Of a DNA stretch of 64,000 bases, positions 24,711 through 38,689 are shown piece after piece. Under the pieces are notes generated by a model that saw only the letters and a program-made list of their open reading frames with translations, did not search any database and was not told the origin of the DNA. The position numbers and the translations under genes were made by a program. This DNA is from Fasciola hepatica (taxonomy: Eukaryota; Platyhelminthes; Trematoda; Plagiorchiida; Fasciolidae), in the NCBI GenBank assembly GCA_948099385.1, contig CANUEZ040000163.1, positions 5,634,001-5,698,000 on the forward strand, given 5' to 3'. How positions within the stretch are numbered: the first letter of the stretch is position 1; each line of letters begins with the position of its first letter.

Positions 24711-27104
24711 GCCATGCAAGAAGTTCGGGGTTCTTCAAGTATTGTTTTAATCAAACCATTCCAGGCTCTGACTTGAATAAGTCCTCCTTCAGAGTGTTTC
24801 GAAAGAAATAACTGAGAGAACTGGCATTTCCCTTGGTCTAAGTTCACCCTAAAACTGTTCAAAAGTAGTAAAATATAATAACCAATATCAGCTTGCATAT
24901 GTCGACCATATTATCTGTGAGTCTTCATGCATAAAACTACAATAATTGTCAGCGCCCTAGTCATCATGATCTCACAAGAAGGTAGTCACATCTAACTTGA
25001 TGAATAGCGCAGACAATGCAAGCGAGGTTTTTAGCCCACATAGCGTGCTGTTGGACCGCAAAATGCTACCGTGACCACAACCATCCATTTTAATTTGCCA
25101 CATAACTCGATGTCACATTCTGACTTGGAATGGTCACCTTTTCCGTGTACCTTATAATTACTGACCCGTTCAGTAACCTTGTTTCTTTGTTCTCGACCCG
25201 GCCACGATCACTCACTATCTTCCATTTGACGAGGGTTTTGAAACCGCATCGCTAGTCTGTTCATTGTGGCTGGTTCCCAAAAATTTCAGGATTATCTGAC
25301 AGTGCATGTAGTTGGGTAAACTTGCGTCCTCTGACTTCGAACTTCAACTTCGTTCATCTGTGACCCACTCAATAGCCAAACGGTATAGGTACCTCTTCTT
25401 CAAAAGCAATTTAATCCTCTCAATTTTTAAGTAATTCCCATAGTACGACTAGAATTCGCCTCTTCTTTTTAGAGCAAAAACGATTTGGTAACAAAGGAAT
25501 GACCTTGACAACAAATGAATCTAATACACAAAGAACCAATCTGAGTGACTGATTATCCACTACAAATTCGTCGTAATCACCCATTAGAGTAGTCCGTTGC
25601 TGTTTGTCTACGACATGATAAATTTTCCTCGTGGCAATTGTCCGATGGGCGCTACAACATGTAGTACTGGAAGCCAACCCGAACAAACTAAAAACGAACG
25701 TACAGGATTTCGAATACTGAATGCTCGTATTTAGTCTACACATCACGGTTTCTAACAAGCCAGCTGCCATGTTCGTATATACAAAATACTGATGAAGTAT
25801 TCTGTATCAAATATACGTAAAATTAGACTCCGTCACCCTCCTTGTTCTATCCAATTCTTTTTATACTTGGTCGGTAAGTGAAATATTGAAAGAAATTTTA
25901 TTGCTACTGTTATACTAATTCGACATTTCTGCATCGACTACAGTGACAAGACCACGTGAAACAAGTTTTCAGACTGAACACGTGACTTCCAGTAAGAAAT
26001 GTAACCAATAGAAAGTATTTGAATGGCTGAAAAGTGGACAGTTTGTCTTGTAAATGAGATGGATTGAGAGCTTAAGATGAATTGTACGAACAAGAATCAA
26101 TATTACCGGTAGTACTGCTAGTGGTAATTTTTGAAGTGGAATAGAAGTAAATGCAAGTTTTCTACATACACATATGGCTATGTTTTTACCAGTTCACCAG
26201 ATGACGAACGTCACACTGTTCCATTTATGAATGAGAGACATTTCCTGTTAGTATTTATGACAATGGGAGATCCTTTTCAGTGACTGACGATTTAGATTAG
26301 GTCTTGGTGACAGTCATTTCCTGTGCACCTCGCACAAAAGAGTACAAAGAACGAGAGATTCATATATGTACACGGGAGATTTTTCGTGTTTATCAGTAGT
26401 CACCTGAAGATTTACTATTCCAATCCAGATTCTCTTTTATCTTCTGCATGGTTTGTTCTTCTGAATGCCATCTATTTGAATGATTGTTGAGAAAAACCAA
26501 TAGCTGGGAAAATCTTTAGCACCACTGATTTTGTGATAGTGAATATTGAAGAAGACAACAACCCAAGAACAAGCATGGAGAAAATAGGAATTGAAAAGAC
26601 TGTGTTGATAGCCGGGGTTTTAGCGACTTCACACAGATATGTATGCTCATGGGCTTATCCTCAGATCGTAAACAGAGGAACGGCCTCCAAATTGGTGGCT
26701 CGTTGTGAATAAAGTAGGTTCAGGCTCACTGAATGAGCACCCATGGACAAGCAGCGGCAGCGCCTGAGGACGTGGCTGATCGCCGTTAGCCATGGTACAA
26801 TCACTTACTACAGCCAACCTTCACAGAACTGTTCACACGAATACTCTGTCATGTGCCGTGTAAAGTGTGATCCTGTCCTCTTGAGGGTCAGCTGAAAACG
26901 CGGTTGAGTATCGACAAGAATGACTTGGAGATCCTCGGTTTACAGACGGTCTACGGTCGGCGATTACAGAAGGAAAACTGGGTTACGGTTTGTTCTGAGC
27001 TCGCACTAAACCGCCACCCATGATGGGTGGTGATCAGCCACATCCAAGGGGTTGACTTATTCACTAACCGAAGAAAGTCGTGTAGAAGTAAAACGGAATT
27101 AACA

Positions 27105-27190
27105 GTCAACCCAGTGGTCGTTCGGTGGCAGAAACCTCCAGTCCCCCAGACATATGAGGTTTGAATCCTGTCACTGCTGGTCACATTGGT
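27105..27190 (+). mobile_element. tRNA-derived SINE-like copy
   Basis: The plus strand reads CAGTGGTCGTTCGGTGGCAG, then the B-box-like AGGTTTGAATCC, then TGTCACTGCTGGTCAC. It is the same layout as 10605-10705. Confidence 0.5.
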
Positions 27191-28136
27191 GGTAGACAGA
27201 AAGTCAGGGTGTCTTGGTCTTATACCTCTGAGTTTTGAAGTCATGTTTATTCGTTATTTTTATAATGCAGTGAGCCCTCGAGACCCTTGCATAAGCCTCC
27301 ACCTTTGTACACTTTTATGAGCATGAGATAATACGAAACCGTTCAGTGTTTTTCTGTGCTTTCGTTCCCATATTAAATAAAAACCGTTTTCAGTCTTCAT
27401 AAGATCATCAAATTTCAAAAAATATGGTGAACATCTCAAATACGTCTAACTGATTGTAAAAGTAAAAGTCTGTCTTATGTCTTTACGCGGACTTGAGTAC
27501 TTGATAACTTGAACCGAGTCACTTGTCTACACAAGTTATGCAATAGTATCACAATGCTGTTTACATTACACACAATAATCGCCTAGTGTCTCTGAATAAA
27601 GAATTCTGTTTCTTTATTTGTCAGGAAAGCACTGCGACAGTCAGGTAAAATAGTCTGAGTATCACGCAGTTACTTTCGAGTAGTATGTGGAATATGCACC
27701 GCCGATGAGCTATAACAACAGCGAAACTCGAGTCTGGTGCTTCCGAGTGCAGGTGGGTCGGATGACCTGGGGTCTGTGCGTGGAAGGTGGAGTCCAAAGG
27801 AATCAACTAAACAAATACAGTATAACTCTTACAGATGGTGCCACAAACTCGAATGGCATCTAAGTTTTGAATTTTGACAAAGAAGCACACTTCATGCTTA
27901 TGACTAATTGCCACAGAATTGATGAACCCTGCTATTAAGGAAGTCTACAGCAGTCCTGGAGAAAACTGCCAAATTTGACTTTGAAACCGCATTCAATAAA
28001 TCACATCAGAGCCTAAACAGGTCAGAATTGGAAGTGAGCTGCATAGCTCCTTTATAGCTCTGGTAAACGACGACCGTGAATGGAACCCTTTTATGATTAA
28101 TCTGTAGGCCGTTAATAGGACATCTTCATCGGAAAC

Positions 28137-28138
<2 letters not shown>

Positions 28139-28176
<38 letters not shown>
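28139..28176. repeat. (AT)n microsatellite
   Basis: About 19 AT units followed by a purine-rich GAGAGAGGGGGGAGAGAG stretch. Confidence 0.95.
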
Positions 28177-28183
<7 letters not shown>

Positions 28184-30543
28184 GGGGGAGAGAGGGTGAG
28201 TGAGAGAATGAGTGCATGGGCTTGGTGCATGATGCCAAATCAACCACAGGAATGAAAGGAATAAAGTACAACAATTAGTAGGAGAAGAATGTGATATCTT
28301 TTTTTTCCACCGCACTCTTTTGATGTTTCCTGTCATTTGCATTCGTCTTTTCGACAGTATATTACATCTGCGAGGCACGGGATTTCAACAAACTTTACCC
28401 TCCGATAACTATGACCCCTTTGAGCTTGGCTGGGATAGTGAGAAGAACTAATCAAGGCCGATGCTGATGCTAGCTTTGTCATGTTCCTACCCCAAATCAT
28501 GGACTGAACACCATGTCACATCTTCCACACATGACCAGCATGTATGAATATGGCACGTAAAGAGTAACAACACGCAATCATTCTCCTCGGTTCCAAGTTT
28601 CACTTTGGGAGTTCAGTAGACGTGCGTTTCCAACAGTGATTCTTATCAAGACCGAATAAACAGCTGTACTTAGCTTCTTTCATGGTTATCAACGGTGAAC
28701 TGAAACTGACAATACGTGATGAGGTATTTGGTCACACACAAACTTTTACCATTATTACAGGATGCAAACATTTCGTTCACTCTTGTCAATACCGTACGGG
28801 GAACATACGAATTCATATATAATACGACACATAAAGTACACATTAGAAAAACTGAGGAAAGGTTTATCACAAATAAGTCAGAACTGTGTTTGGAGTGGTA
28901 TGAATAATGTCAGGAAAGCCACAAAAACAACCATTGTAGACAATCTGCCTTCCCCGCCATTCGTCGCACAATCACAAAAGAATTGTTGACTTGTTCGTGA
29001 TAAATACTTTCCTAAATTTCCCACTGTCTATACTACGCACCTGATCACATATAAACTGAAATGCTCCACGTACGCGATCGACAATAGTGAACGAAATGCT
29101 TCCATCTCATAATGTGTATTCCTTGGATTTTTATTGCCTGCATAAAAGGAATACAATATTTCAAGTTTTACAACACTATCTGAAGTATTTATTTTATTCC
29201 CCAGTGATTTCCCCTAGAGAGTACTCCCGGAGAGCAGTGACCCCATCAGTGCGAACACACCATCCCGGTACCGACTGATTTCACAACTGAAACCCCTCAA
29301 CAACGAACATCCCCTTCAAGCAAACACGGCGATCGGGTCGCATATTTACACAGCGGTCAGAAAACGACCCTCGATCTTGCGCTGAAGAATGCTCCTAGGC
29401 CCTTCTATGACAAGTTTCAAATATTGCAATTGGGCATATGTGTGTGCGGACATCGTAGGCCCTTTAGGTAGTTCACTGAATGGTACTGGAATCATCTGAC
29501 AAATAGTCACTGAATACTCAGGAATTCCAAGTATGTTGTCTGTTGTGGTGTGCGCTCAGCTACCACGTCGGACATCGACAACGATGGTGGTGGTCTTTAC
29601 AAATCTACTTTAAGTATTTGATCTCATAGCAGGCAAGCCTGTTGGATTCACTTAATACAATTGTTGCAAATTTCACAGTCGAAAAGCTTTTAAAAGCTGA
29701 AAGTATGTTTCCACAACTTTAAGATATCCAAGTATACGTGAGGCATGATCTGCACATTGCTGTGCCACAGGACAGCTTTCCCACAAGAACTTCTGTGTTA
29801 TTGTAAAACTTGGACAATTCAGGAAGGAGGAATTATCTTCGAAAGTAACAGCTTTCATTCGAGTTTCACTGGTACAGTGGGTCAGGCACATTCACCAGCA
29901 GGACACATTGTAGTGTCATGGCTAACTGGTGATGGTGGCTGTCAGACATGTACTGACGGAGATCCCTCTAAATCATCAGTAGGTCAAACGTGGTGAAGAA
30001 CCCTGGCAACAACAAATTACTATCCAACACCATGAGTGAAGACCACCATGACAATGAAAATTTACTGCTATAGGGTGAATCACTTTAACCAACCCAGGGC
30101 AAAGGCTGAAGAGAGTCGTATTTTTGGAGAAGATCAAAACAGACAGAACGAAGCCCATCGATGAAATGTGGGTCAAATTGACATGGATGGTGGGTAGACG
30201 ACCTAACTCGATGCCTGCAAGAATGTGATCAAAATGAAACCGAAGTGCACTCAAACCGTCTAGGTGCCGTGTGCTAGGGAGTCGCTTTGCCGAAGTTGGT
30301 GATTCCAATCTACCCCGGTGCAGTGCTAGTGTGAAAACGGACTGCTTAAGGACGGAATCGTGTGCCCTGCCATTTCGAGCTACCTGACTCAGTCAGAACC
30401 GTCGTGTCTCCCAAGCTTTGGTATCACATAACAAAATGAGGGCAAACTGCCTTAGAGTCTATTCAGTTCTATCCCAAACGCGGATCGCTTTCTCACTGAT
30501 GACGAACAATTTTCACAAAATACAAACCCTATAACTTTGTCTC

Positions 30544-31131
30544 ATGAAACTTTCACGGAAATGTTCCGATTTCTTTCCGTGTTTCCAACTGACGCTTCAG
30601 TACCACAATTTGAGGGTGATTTTAAGCTGTCCCCTAGAACAAAATTATTCAACCCAAACTGTTTCCTTGAGGGACCAATTACATCTGGAACATGTCGTGA
30701 CCCGTAGGAGCATTAAAACACAACCAGTAAACAATTTGGATTTTTTCCATTTTTTACAACTCCATGTGGTTGGTGAACTGAAGGGAGATGGATTGCAGAC
30801 TAACGAGCATCAGTGCACGCACATTCACTGGTCAGTCTGTTGTTCTTGGTCGACTATCTTCTTCCGTAAGCGCATGCTAGTGGGGTGGGGGCAGTGGAGT
30901 GAAGCGTGTGAACTTTGCAATAGAACCAAACAGATCATTTTACGTCAGTGTAAACATGCTATCGAAAACAACAGCAGGAGTAACGACAATAACAACAACA
31001 ATAGTCGACAGAAACTCAGCTCTTTTGGAACAATTCGGATGAAGGAGAACAAAGCACGGACATACGTAAATGAGTTGGTAAAATACATCCGAGTTTCCTC
31101 TAGGGGGAACAACGAGAGTAGTGCAGGTTGA
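30544..31131 (+). other. 195-codon ORF, hypothetical and doubtful
   Basis: This is the longest open frame in the window outside the spectrin-like exons. It starts with ATG and ends in TGA. One short stretch, VGWGQWSEACELCNRTKQII and then LRQC, recalls a thrombospondin type-1 repeat (two tryptophans, then cysteines, then RxC), but the cysteine spacing is off and no other domain is visible. It also contains an Asn run from an AAC/AAT microsatellite. It may be one exon of an unknown gene or simply a chance ORF in a 15-kb intron. Confidence 0.2.
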
Positions 31132-33244
31132 CTGAGAAGTGGGAATGTTAGGCACAATGATGCACGGTGAAAAAATGACATGTATGATGACTGTGAGCAA
31201 AAGCGATCACAAGTCTACAACAACAATTTGTGATGGGATTAGTCAAGCTCCCCACCATAAAATTTACATTCGCCTCGAAGATGCAATTCCCGAAGATAAC
31301 TAAAATGTTTATAACAAGTGGCAGGTACCCAGCCAGGCGAAAAACCAGGATTTCACGTAAAAATTGCAAGCGTAATCCTCAAGTGACCTGTGTTATAGCA
31401 GGGACAGTAATAGCAATCTGATAAACGCCTCTGCATACGGCCAAGTTAATTCACACTCTTATGCACCCTATCCTGGACGATTTGTGAGCAATCCTCGGAC
31501 AGTTCATGAAAGACCAACCTGAATGTGGTAATGTGGTGGTTTTTCTAATGCACGGAGAAAACAGCCAATTTGAAATCACTATTATCATCCAAAGCCTGAT
31601 TTAGGTACAGAAGTAAGTGATCATGGTGGAAAACAGCAACAACAGCAAGCTGGAAAAATCTCTTACCTCTTACTTACCAACCCTCCAACCACCCAACTAG
31701 GATCGTTATAAGCTTTATCACCTCCACTTCACTGGACTGAATATTTTCAAGAATTTCTTACCCTTGATAACGTTTATGTGATCACCCAAATCTGACTACA
31801 GCGCACGGAAAGTAATTGGAAAGCTAAAACAAATTACGATAAAATGTGAACCTCCTCAAAATTGCTAAAAGTGACTACTCATAATCAGTGTTTATAGGTA
31901 GATTTTTATCGGCCCAAAGATCAAGCCGGCCACTTTGTCCTATCCTTATCTGTACCGCCGTGGAGGAATTTGCAGGGAAATAATCTTTCTAGATATGTTT
32001 AGCGCTATTCTGCAGGTCTTTTTTGTCGAAACCTAGGAAACATTACTACCTGAATAAAATGTTTTGGTTTTCTGCCCGCCACCCCTTGTTGCAACATCAT
32101 TTTATACGTGCGAATAGCGAAAAATGCTTTTTCGTTTAAGGTAGAGTTCTCAGCAACATCTTAAAAAAAGATCGAAAATTTTTGAGAAAAGTTGAATGCA
32201 CTTTTCTCCGTTGCATCGCAAAAACACAACCGAATGTTTAATAGATCGCGCTCCATTGGGCTTTATTTTAAGGCAAGGTATTCCAAGAAAGAGCCAACCG
32301 TTTTTCTTCTCATGAATCTAACATCAATCGCGAAACATTCAATAAACCACCAGTGATGCTGTTTTATCTATTTGTACTGCTTATGCTTCGTCCTGCTCAG
32401 AAGAAACACAATCGACACTTCCACAGAAGAACGTGCTCCTGGCAGGATTGGGATGAATGACTCTAGTGGTAAAACCCCCCATATGAAGAACTTTATTCTA
32501 TTGACTTACAAAATTATTCATATTTGGCTGTTCATTAAATTTTGGCTGTCAAACTTCGGTCAATTTATTTGTGTTATTCAAGATCACACAATTTCAACTT
32601 CACACATGATACTAAAGAGCTTACGTGAAAAACATCCTGTCATAGAGATTTTGATATTTCCAACCTCTTCCTGGTACTCTATGAGAAAACTTACGAAAGT
32701 ATTGTCCAAAAAGAGAAAATTATTTTTTCACTAGAATTTCGAGAGTACTTGAATATTATAAGCAAGTGTTCGTTGTTGGGATACACAAAGTGGTCGGAAA
32801 ACCTGTTTCCATTTAGGGTGCTAGTTCCATCTTTATGACCGCCATCTAAGAAGCAAAATCTGAATTCCGATATAACGACCAAATTAGAAATCCCATAACA
32901 AATTTAGCTAAGCAAGCAAAAAGTGTGGATGATTATTCCGCGCTTGAAGTAAAACACCAAATATCAGCTTGTCAACCGAGGCTTAGTATCATTAGATCAC
33001 ATTTATGATTTCCTAGTTCACTTACAAATATGAACAATGAGGTAATCTGTTTGTCCAAACCGTTCATTTTTAATCACGATCAATAATGATGACAACAGAA
33101 ATACTACAACAGGTGTTCACCTATTAGCACTTGTTCTTCAGATTTTGTACAATACACATTTTTTGAATGTTTGAATAGGTGGAGGCCAAACTGCACTACA
33201 AAATTGTGCCTTTGTGGCAAAATAATACTAGTTTGTAGTTAAAC

Positions 33245-33312
33245 TGTAGCCCAGTGGTTAGACTGTATTCACAAAAGATTTCATCAGTTTCAAGAGTTCA
33301 TGATCGCTGAGA
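33245..33312 (+). mobile_element. tRNA-derived SINE-like copy
   Basis: TAGCCCAGTGGTTAGACTG is a good A-box region, and CAAGAGTTCATGATCGC follows at B-box distance. The B box has lost the consensus GGTTCGAATCC, so it is a relic. Confidence 0.4.
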
Positions 33313-35239
33313 TTGATGGCTTGTTTGCACATGTTTCAAAACCAGTCTAGGTTATTTCATCAGCGCTCAATGATGTATTTCGGCCATTGTTTATGTGAAC
33401 TTATTCAATGTCATCACACTACACACAGCATACACTTGTTAGGAATCGTTGGCTGCTATAATTGCACTCGCACCTGGAATGAATCTTTGACAGTTACACA
33501 CGTAACCTTTGGACTATCTGGGCTGGTTCTCCATTGTTTGCTTTGCGTCAACGCTGCTGAAAGCAGCGCCGGTTCTTCACGGTCTTTCTGAATGGTAAAA
33601 ACCCATCGAGTGAAAATTGATCGACTTCAATGATGAAGGATTCCGAAAACCTGTTTCAGCAGTTGGAGGTTCAAATAATGAACGAATTACCCCCGCATGT
33701 ATTGTGAACACTCTATAGAAACCCACAGCATTGTTCATTGTGAAGCTGTCTCATATGACCCGTTAGATGTCATCAGCTAGAATACATGTTCATTGAATCC
33801 TAGCTACAACTACCTGCTTTATGTAAACCTCAATACACTTTCAAACTCACAAGCCTTCACAATTATTCCAGTCCAGTTTTAAGTCGGTCGACATGCACTA
33901 TAGATCATTCCTAATCCACATGCAACTAGCGGTAGCACTAACATCCCACCAAATTATCATTCCTTGGTATTGTTTGACATTTGAGATAATGGACAAGAAA
34001 ACACCAAGGCGCTTTCGCTCTGGTCGAACTGGGCATTTAATCTTACGCGTACAGTCAAGATCTACATTAATTGTACGAACATGGAACACGAACTAAACTG
34101 TTAGATGGCGAATTACGTAACAATAAGAAGAGTAGGAAACAGAAGTTTCTTACAAGTCAGGTGGGATTTGCTGAATGTGGATAAGTTCAGTTTTCACCAA
34201 ATCGAACACGTTAGTCGTTAATTGTTATTTTTCATGTTTATTTGGGTGTTATCTACCGAGGTGAGCAAGTCTTAAGCTCTTTCTACTCCCAGTTGTTCAT
34301 AAACCACTGTTGATAAAACTCCTCTTATTCAAAAAGGAACGCCTTTGTTTGTTAGACAATTGATCATCTCTTTGGGTGAGCAACTGAAATTAGACATATC
34401 ACCCTTTTCATCTACACGTTTTTCCCACGAACTTATGCTTATACAAGGCTAAACTTTGCGTTGTCGCAAAGTCTTCGCAGCCCTACACGGGTCAAGCATT
34501 TGTACAGCCATATGTGAATCTTTACAGGTGCTCTAGTGTGTATTAGAGCAAAAGATGCGAACATCATGATAAGACAGTAACACGCAGCAAGATAATCTTG
34601 GCTGTTGTCCGTCTGGTTTGTTTTGCAGACAAACAGTACCACCCATGAACGCGAACGCATAAGTTCACAATAACAGTGTGGAGAGAAAAAATCATGCGAA
34701 TCATTTATATGCTTCGAGGCATCAGTCGATGGCATCTGGTGAATTTAACCATAGTCTGAGGTGCGTACTCACACTCCTTGCCACGTATGTGGTCGTAGTG
34801 ACACGAATAATCATTTGTTGACTTATTGCAAGTTGAAAATTCTGTTCCAACTCATTTACGAACACAGGTGAGCATAAACAAAGGTGAATTAAGGGCACGA
34901 TATGCATTAGATAAGGATCATTTCCATTTTCTGAACAGAACAAAGCACTCATTTTGAGACTATTGCTCTAACAGGAAGACGCAGCTACGAAGTCAGTCGG
35001 ATCAGTCAACACAAGGGTCCTAGACGGAAAAAATGTCTACGAGAATTAAGATTTCAAGGTGAAACATAAATTCAGCTAACTGAAAGATGACCCAGATTGT
35101 AGGCTTTCGGTAGAAATGTTGATCAAGACAATCGAGCATATACAACAAGAATGGTCGACAGAAGGACAAGTTTATTACCCGCGGATGGATATCAAAATAA
35201 TGGCCGTAATGCGCGAGTAGCATGTAGATCGATTTAGGT

Positions 35240-35254
35240 GGGGGGGGGGGGGGG
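35240..35254 (+). repeat. Poly-G run (15 G)
   Basis: An uninterrupted run of 15 guanines, very unusual in this AT-biased window. It is a likely site of length error in sequencing or assembly. Confidence 0.9.
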
Positions 35255-37422
35255 TTGGATGTGAACAGGAGGAACTAATTAAAGGGCTGCAGATGTCATG
35301 TTGTTTGGAATTGTACGGTTCAGTTGAGACAGCTAATTCTTCCAAGATTTGCTCTGGCGTTACAATGAGTAATTGCAAAATTAATTGGTTAATGAGCTGC
35401 AGTGTTTTTCATCATCTATCTCCACCATTCGTGACACTGATCCAAGTGAATAAATTCTACAGTGACCAGATCTCATGCGTTGGATGAAGTGAGTGACTAA
35501 TTTGGATGTCTTCAGGAGCCAAGCTGTTTTCTGTGCTCGGTCTATTATTTCCTAATTACTGCTTTCAATACCATACGATTTTGGGGACCGCTAACTTTAA
35601 CAACAATTCCATTTCTAATTTTTGATGTTGTTTCTGATCGGTCAGGTGGAAATACGCTTTCAAAATCAGTATTTCTTTTGTGCCTAATGAGTGACCTATA
35701 GCTATCCATTCCGGGCCATATTAACCACCATAGTGTACAAAAATTGCCTACCACGGTGATTTAGAAACCAAACAAACGTTAACAGGTAAAAGTCATTGAA
35801 TTGGCTTTGCCAGCAACTCACCTCGTTTTGGTTGACCGGAAATAGATGTTCGTATTTTAAGAAAGTTAGGTCCAAGCATCTCGAGAAAGCACAGTGTTTT
35901 GGAAAATAATCCCGAATTAGGAAGGTCCTTCGCACTATCACTGCTGAATATTTCTCAAGAAACGGTATTTTTGCGGCTAAACACGCGGCGCAAAGTGATT
36001 TCCACGACAATTATAACTACTGAATGCAGTTCGGAAGCCGTAACGGCGACAAAATGATAATTATAGTCGGTTTTTGTTTCGTTGAGGACTCTAACCCAAT
36101 CCTCTGTTTAAGCAGACTTATCTACTTGGCAGTTGGACCCCAACCGAACACACGAATGTGACCCGAGCGTCCACATAAAAGTTCCTTCTTCTAGTGTGTC
36201 TCAATATACCTGGTTGTTTATTTTCAGTGTTGTGGTAGTTGAGGAGGTGATTGTTGATCGGTTCTCTGGATTCAGCCTATGAGTCCCACGCGAGCAATGA
36301 GAAAGCAAAACGTGGACAGAACGGCATCTTGTGAACTGGGAGCTGCCAAAAGTTGATGCATGATAGTCGAACAGTGAAGCGCGTTCATTTTTCCCACCGT
36401 CAAGAGGGTTTTCAAGTAAATCAGTCCTCAGCTAACAGCGCACAGTCCTTGGGGTCCTCAGTGCAAGTTTTGTTTCTGAGTGCTCATGGAGTCTTGGTCT
36501 GGGTGTGAATCCAACTGAGAGCACACTCCAACATAAGGCACTGATTTTCATGACATGATTGGACGTAAGTGCAATGGAAGGAATGTAACCTCTTAGTCTC
36601 GAAGGCTCACTGAACTAGTACGGATAACCGGCAACCTGACTTTGAATCTTGGGTTGCGGAACCGTATGAAGTCCTAAGAAATCAGGTGTGGTAACCAACC
36701 GGGTAAAAATGTGCGGTGAGACACAGTTGCTACTCGTATAAGTGACAAGTTGCTCACTAATCGAAGACCGTTATGAACACCGGAGTGACAGTGAACTAGA
36801 TGACGACCAGCAGACTAAACACAATGAAAGAAAGCAACACGCAGAAATAACTTGAAAGCATTCCCAGACCGAATAAAGATCGGCATAAAATGGACAGGGT
36901 AGTTTTGATGCAAATTCATATTTCTACTATGATTGATTGATTCTGATCTAATTTAACTATCTGGTTTTAACGAAGAAATCATTATTCATCTAGTTTTGCA
37001 GATTATGGCAAGTGGATTGAAGTCTGCCTCTAAAGTAACCCGTGATAGTTTGGTCCGAACTCCTGATCTCTCAGGTGGCAAGGGAAAGCTCTACACAATT
37101 CGACAACCACCAGCTCAAACCAGACTCACAGAAGTGAACTAACGCATAAAGTTACACTTTGCATCACGCTGCCAATAAGAGCATCGATCGTTCGGGTACC
37201 CGTTATTGCAATCTATGGCCATACATTTCCTTGTAATTTATTCTTGTCTTGACTAGACTGCATAACCTAACCCAAACAGCTCAATCGAAAGGGTTTAGAA
37301 ATACTAAGTGGTAGGAATCAATAGTGAAAAAAACTTTTTATTCTTCCATTCTAGAGAATAAATCACGTGGTAATGACTGGAGACGATTAAACAAATAACA
37401 TCACAAATTTAGATCCCTATAG

Positions 37423-37480
37423 TTGCAGGTTTGAATAGTGACACAGTTGGATAACTTCTCCTACCGTTGCTGACGAATTT
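37423..37480 (+). repeat. Dispersed repeat, copy 1
   Basis: GCAGGTTTGAATAGTGACAC then AGTTGGATAAC, shared with 38400-38457 apart from a few transitions. The GGTTYGAAT core suggests derivation from a tRNA B box. Confidence 0.7.
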
Positions 37481-38354
37481 CATTACAGTTAAATCATAAA
37501 TAAAAATGAAAAGTAGCATCCTCTGCTCTGCACAGTAAAAAATCGAGCAATTTTTATGGTATGAATTAATACATTTATTACTGATAATATTCCACCGTCT
37601 CAAGAATCAGCAACTGTGTGCCCCATGACAGGGTTGCATTCGTTTCGTTGCTTTTAGACACTTTCGCCCCAAAAATTCTTCCAACTTTCACAGTTATTTA
37701 GAGATGATTTATCTTTCATGAACCACCGGCGCCAGAAATCATCATTTTTTGGGTTTTATGCACTCGTTGGAAGAAACCATTCAGTGGTTTTTTGTGGGAC
37801 GTGGTTGAAAAGTTGGAGCAGCAAGAGTAGAACCAACATACTAACACACGCATGTCTGTCAAACTACGGACTTTCTGGTCTACAGGATTCATTGTACAAG
37901 TGAAATACGTGCGGTCCTATTTCTGAACTATTGTCAGTTAGTCCGCTGTCTAGGTCAACGTGGAGTGACGCGCAATCCTGAGAAACAAAATCCACTGGCC
38001 GAGGTTTAGTTTGCGGTACTATAATGCAATAGTCAATCAAATTGTTAAAATTTACAGACCTCAGAACTTAGCATCCCCAGGGGAATCACCGTTTGATCAC
38101 GTTCCGTATAGTTCAGAAAGGATAACACATACTAGGGCCAATTGGCCGAGGAAAACAAGTCACCAAGCTGGTTAACAAAACGAGTGCAACAATGCGAGCA
38201 AAAGAAAAGAATGCGCGTTTAAGGGACATAAACGAATGGGAAGGTGAACATGCCGACATCGATCGACGGGTCTGATCAACCAGCAAGTAGGACGGGGATT
38301 CACTCAAGCACACAAATACACGATTAGTCACGGGTCGAACAGGTCACAGTGTCA

Positions 38355-38393
38355 TGTGTGTGCGTTTGTGTGTGTGTGTGTGTGTGTGTGTTT
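38355..38393. repeat. (TG)n microsatellite
   Basis: A TG dinucleotide run immediately before the repeat copy at 38400. Confidence 0.9.
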
Positions 38394-38399
38394 ATACAC

Positions 38400-38457
38400 G
38401 CAGGTTCGAATGGTGACACAGTTGGATAACACTTCCTACTACCGCTGAAGAAGTTCA
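38400..38457 (+). repeat. Dispersed repeat, copy 2
   Basis: This is the second copy of the 37423-37480 sequence, 977 bp downstream in the same orientation. Confidence 0.7.
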
Positions 38458-38576
38458 AACGCGCCGTGTTTATGCACAATTGCCGAGTGAGGCCGATCAG
38501 AACTCGGCGCCCAAATCAAACAGTCTAGTCCAGATCTAGTCAAATCAAGGGAGTGGTGGTTCAGCGTGTGCGAGTT

Positions 38577-38578
<2 letters not shown>

Positions 38579-38617
<39 letters not shown>

Positions 38618-38632
38618 TCTGAAAGGGCAACG

Positions 38633-38687
<55 letters not shown>
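38579..38687. repeat. Compound (TG)n and (TA)n microsatellites
   Basis: About 16 TG units, then a short unique link (CTGAAAGGGCAACGC), then about 27 TA units. ORFs crossing here on both strands encode only dipeptide repeats and are artefacts. Confidence 0.95.

Positions 38688-38689
<2 letters not shown>

Noticed and set aside
28112..28378. ORFs across the AT microsatellite (and likewise at 38545-38786)
   Set aside because: They encode only Ile-Tyr or Val-Cys dipeptide runs from the microsatellite.
28716..28989. Plus-strand frames resembling the linker of a Penelope-like element (LLSIPYGEHTNS)
   Set aside because: Only one weak motif. The neighbouring RT and GIY-YIG blocks are absent.
33330..33380. 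Hammerhead-ribozyme-like core on the minus strand (CTGATGA, small hairpin, GAAAC)
   Set aside because: Stem II has a bulge and a mismatch, and no stem I or stem III partners or cleavage triplet are found around it. Chance match.
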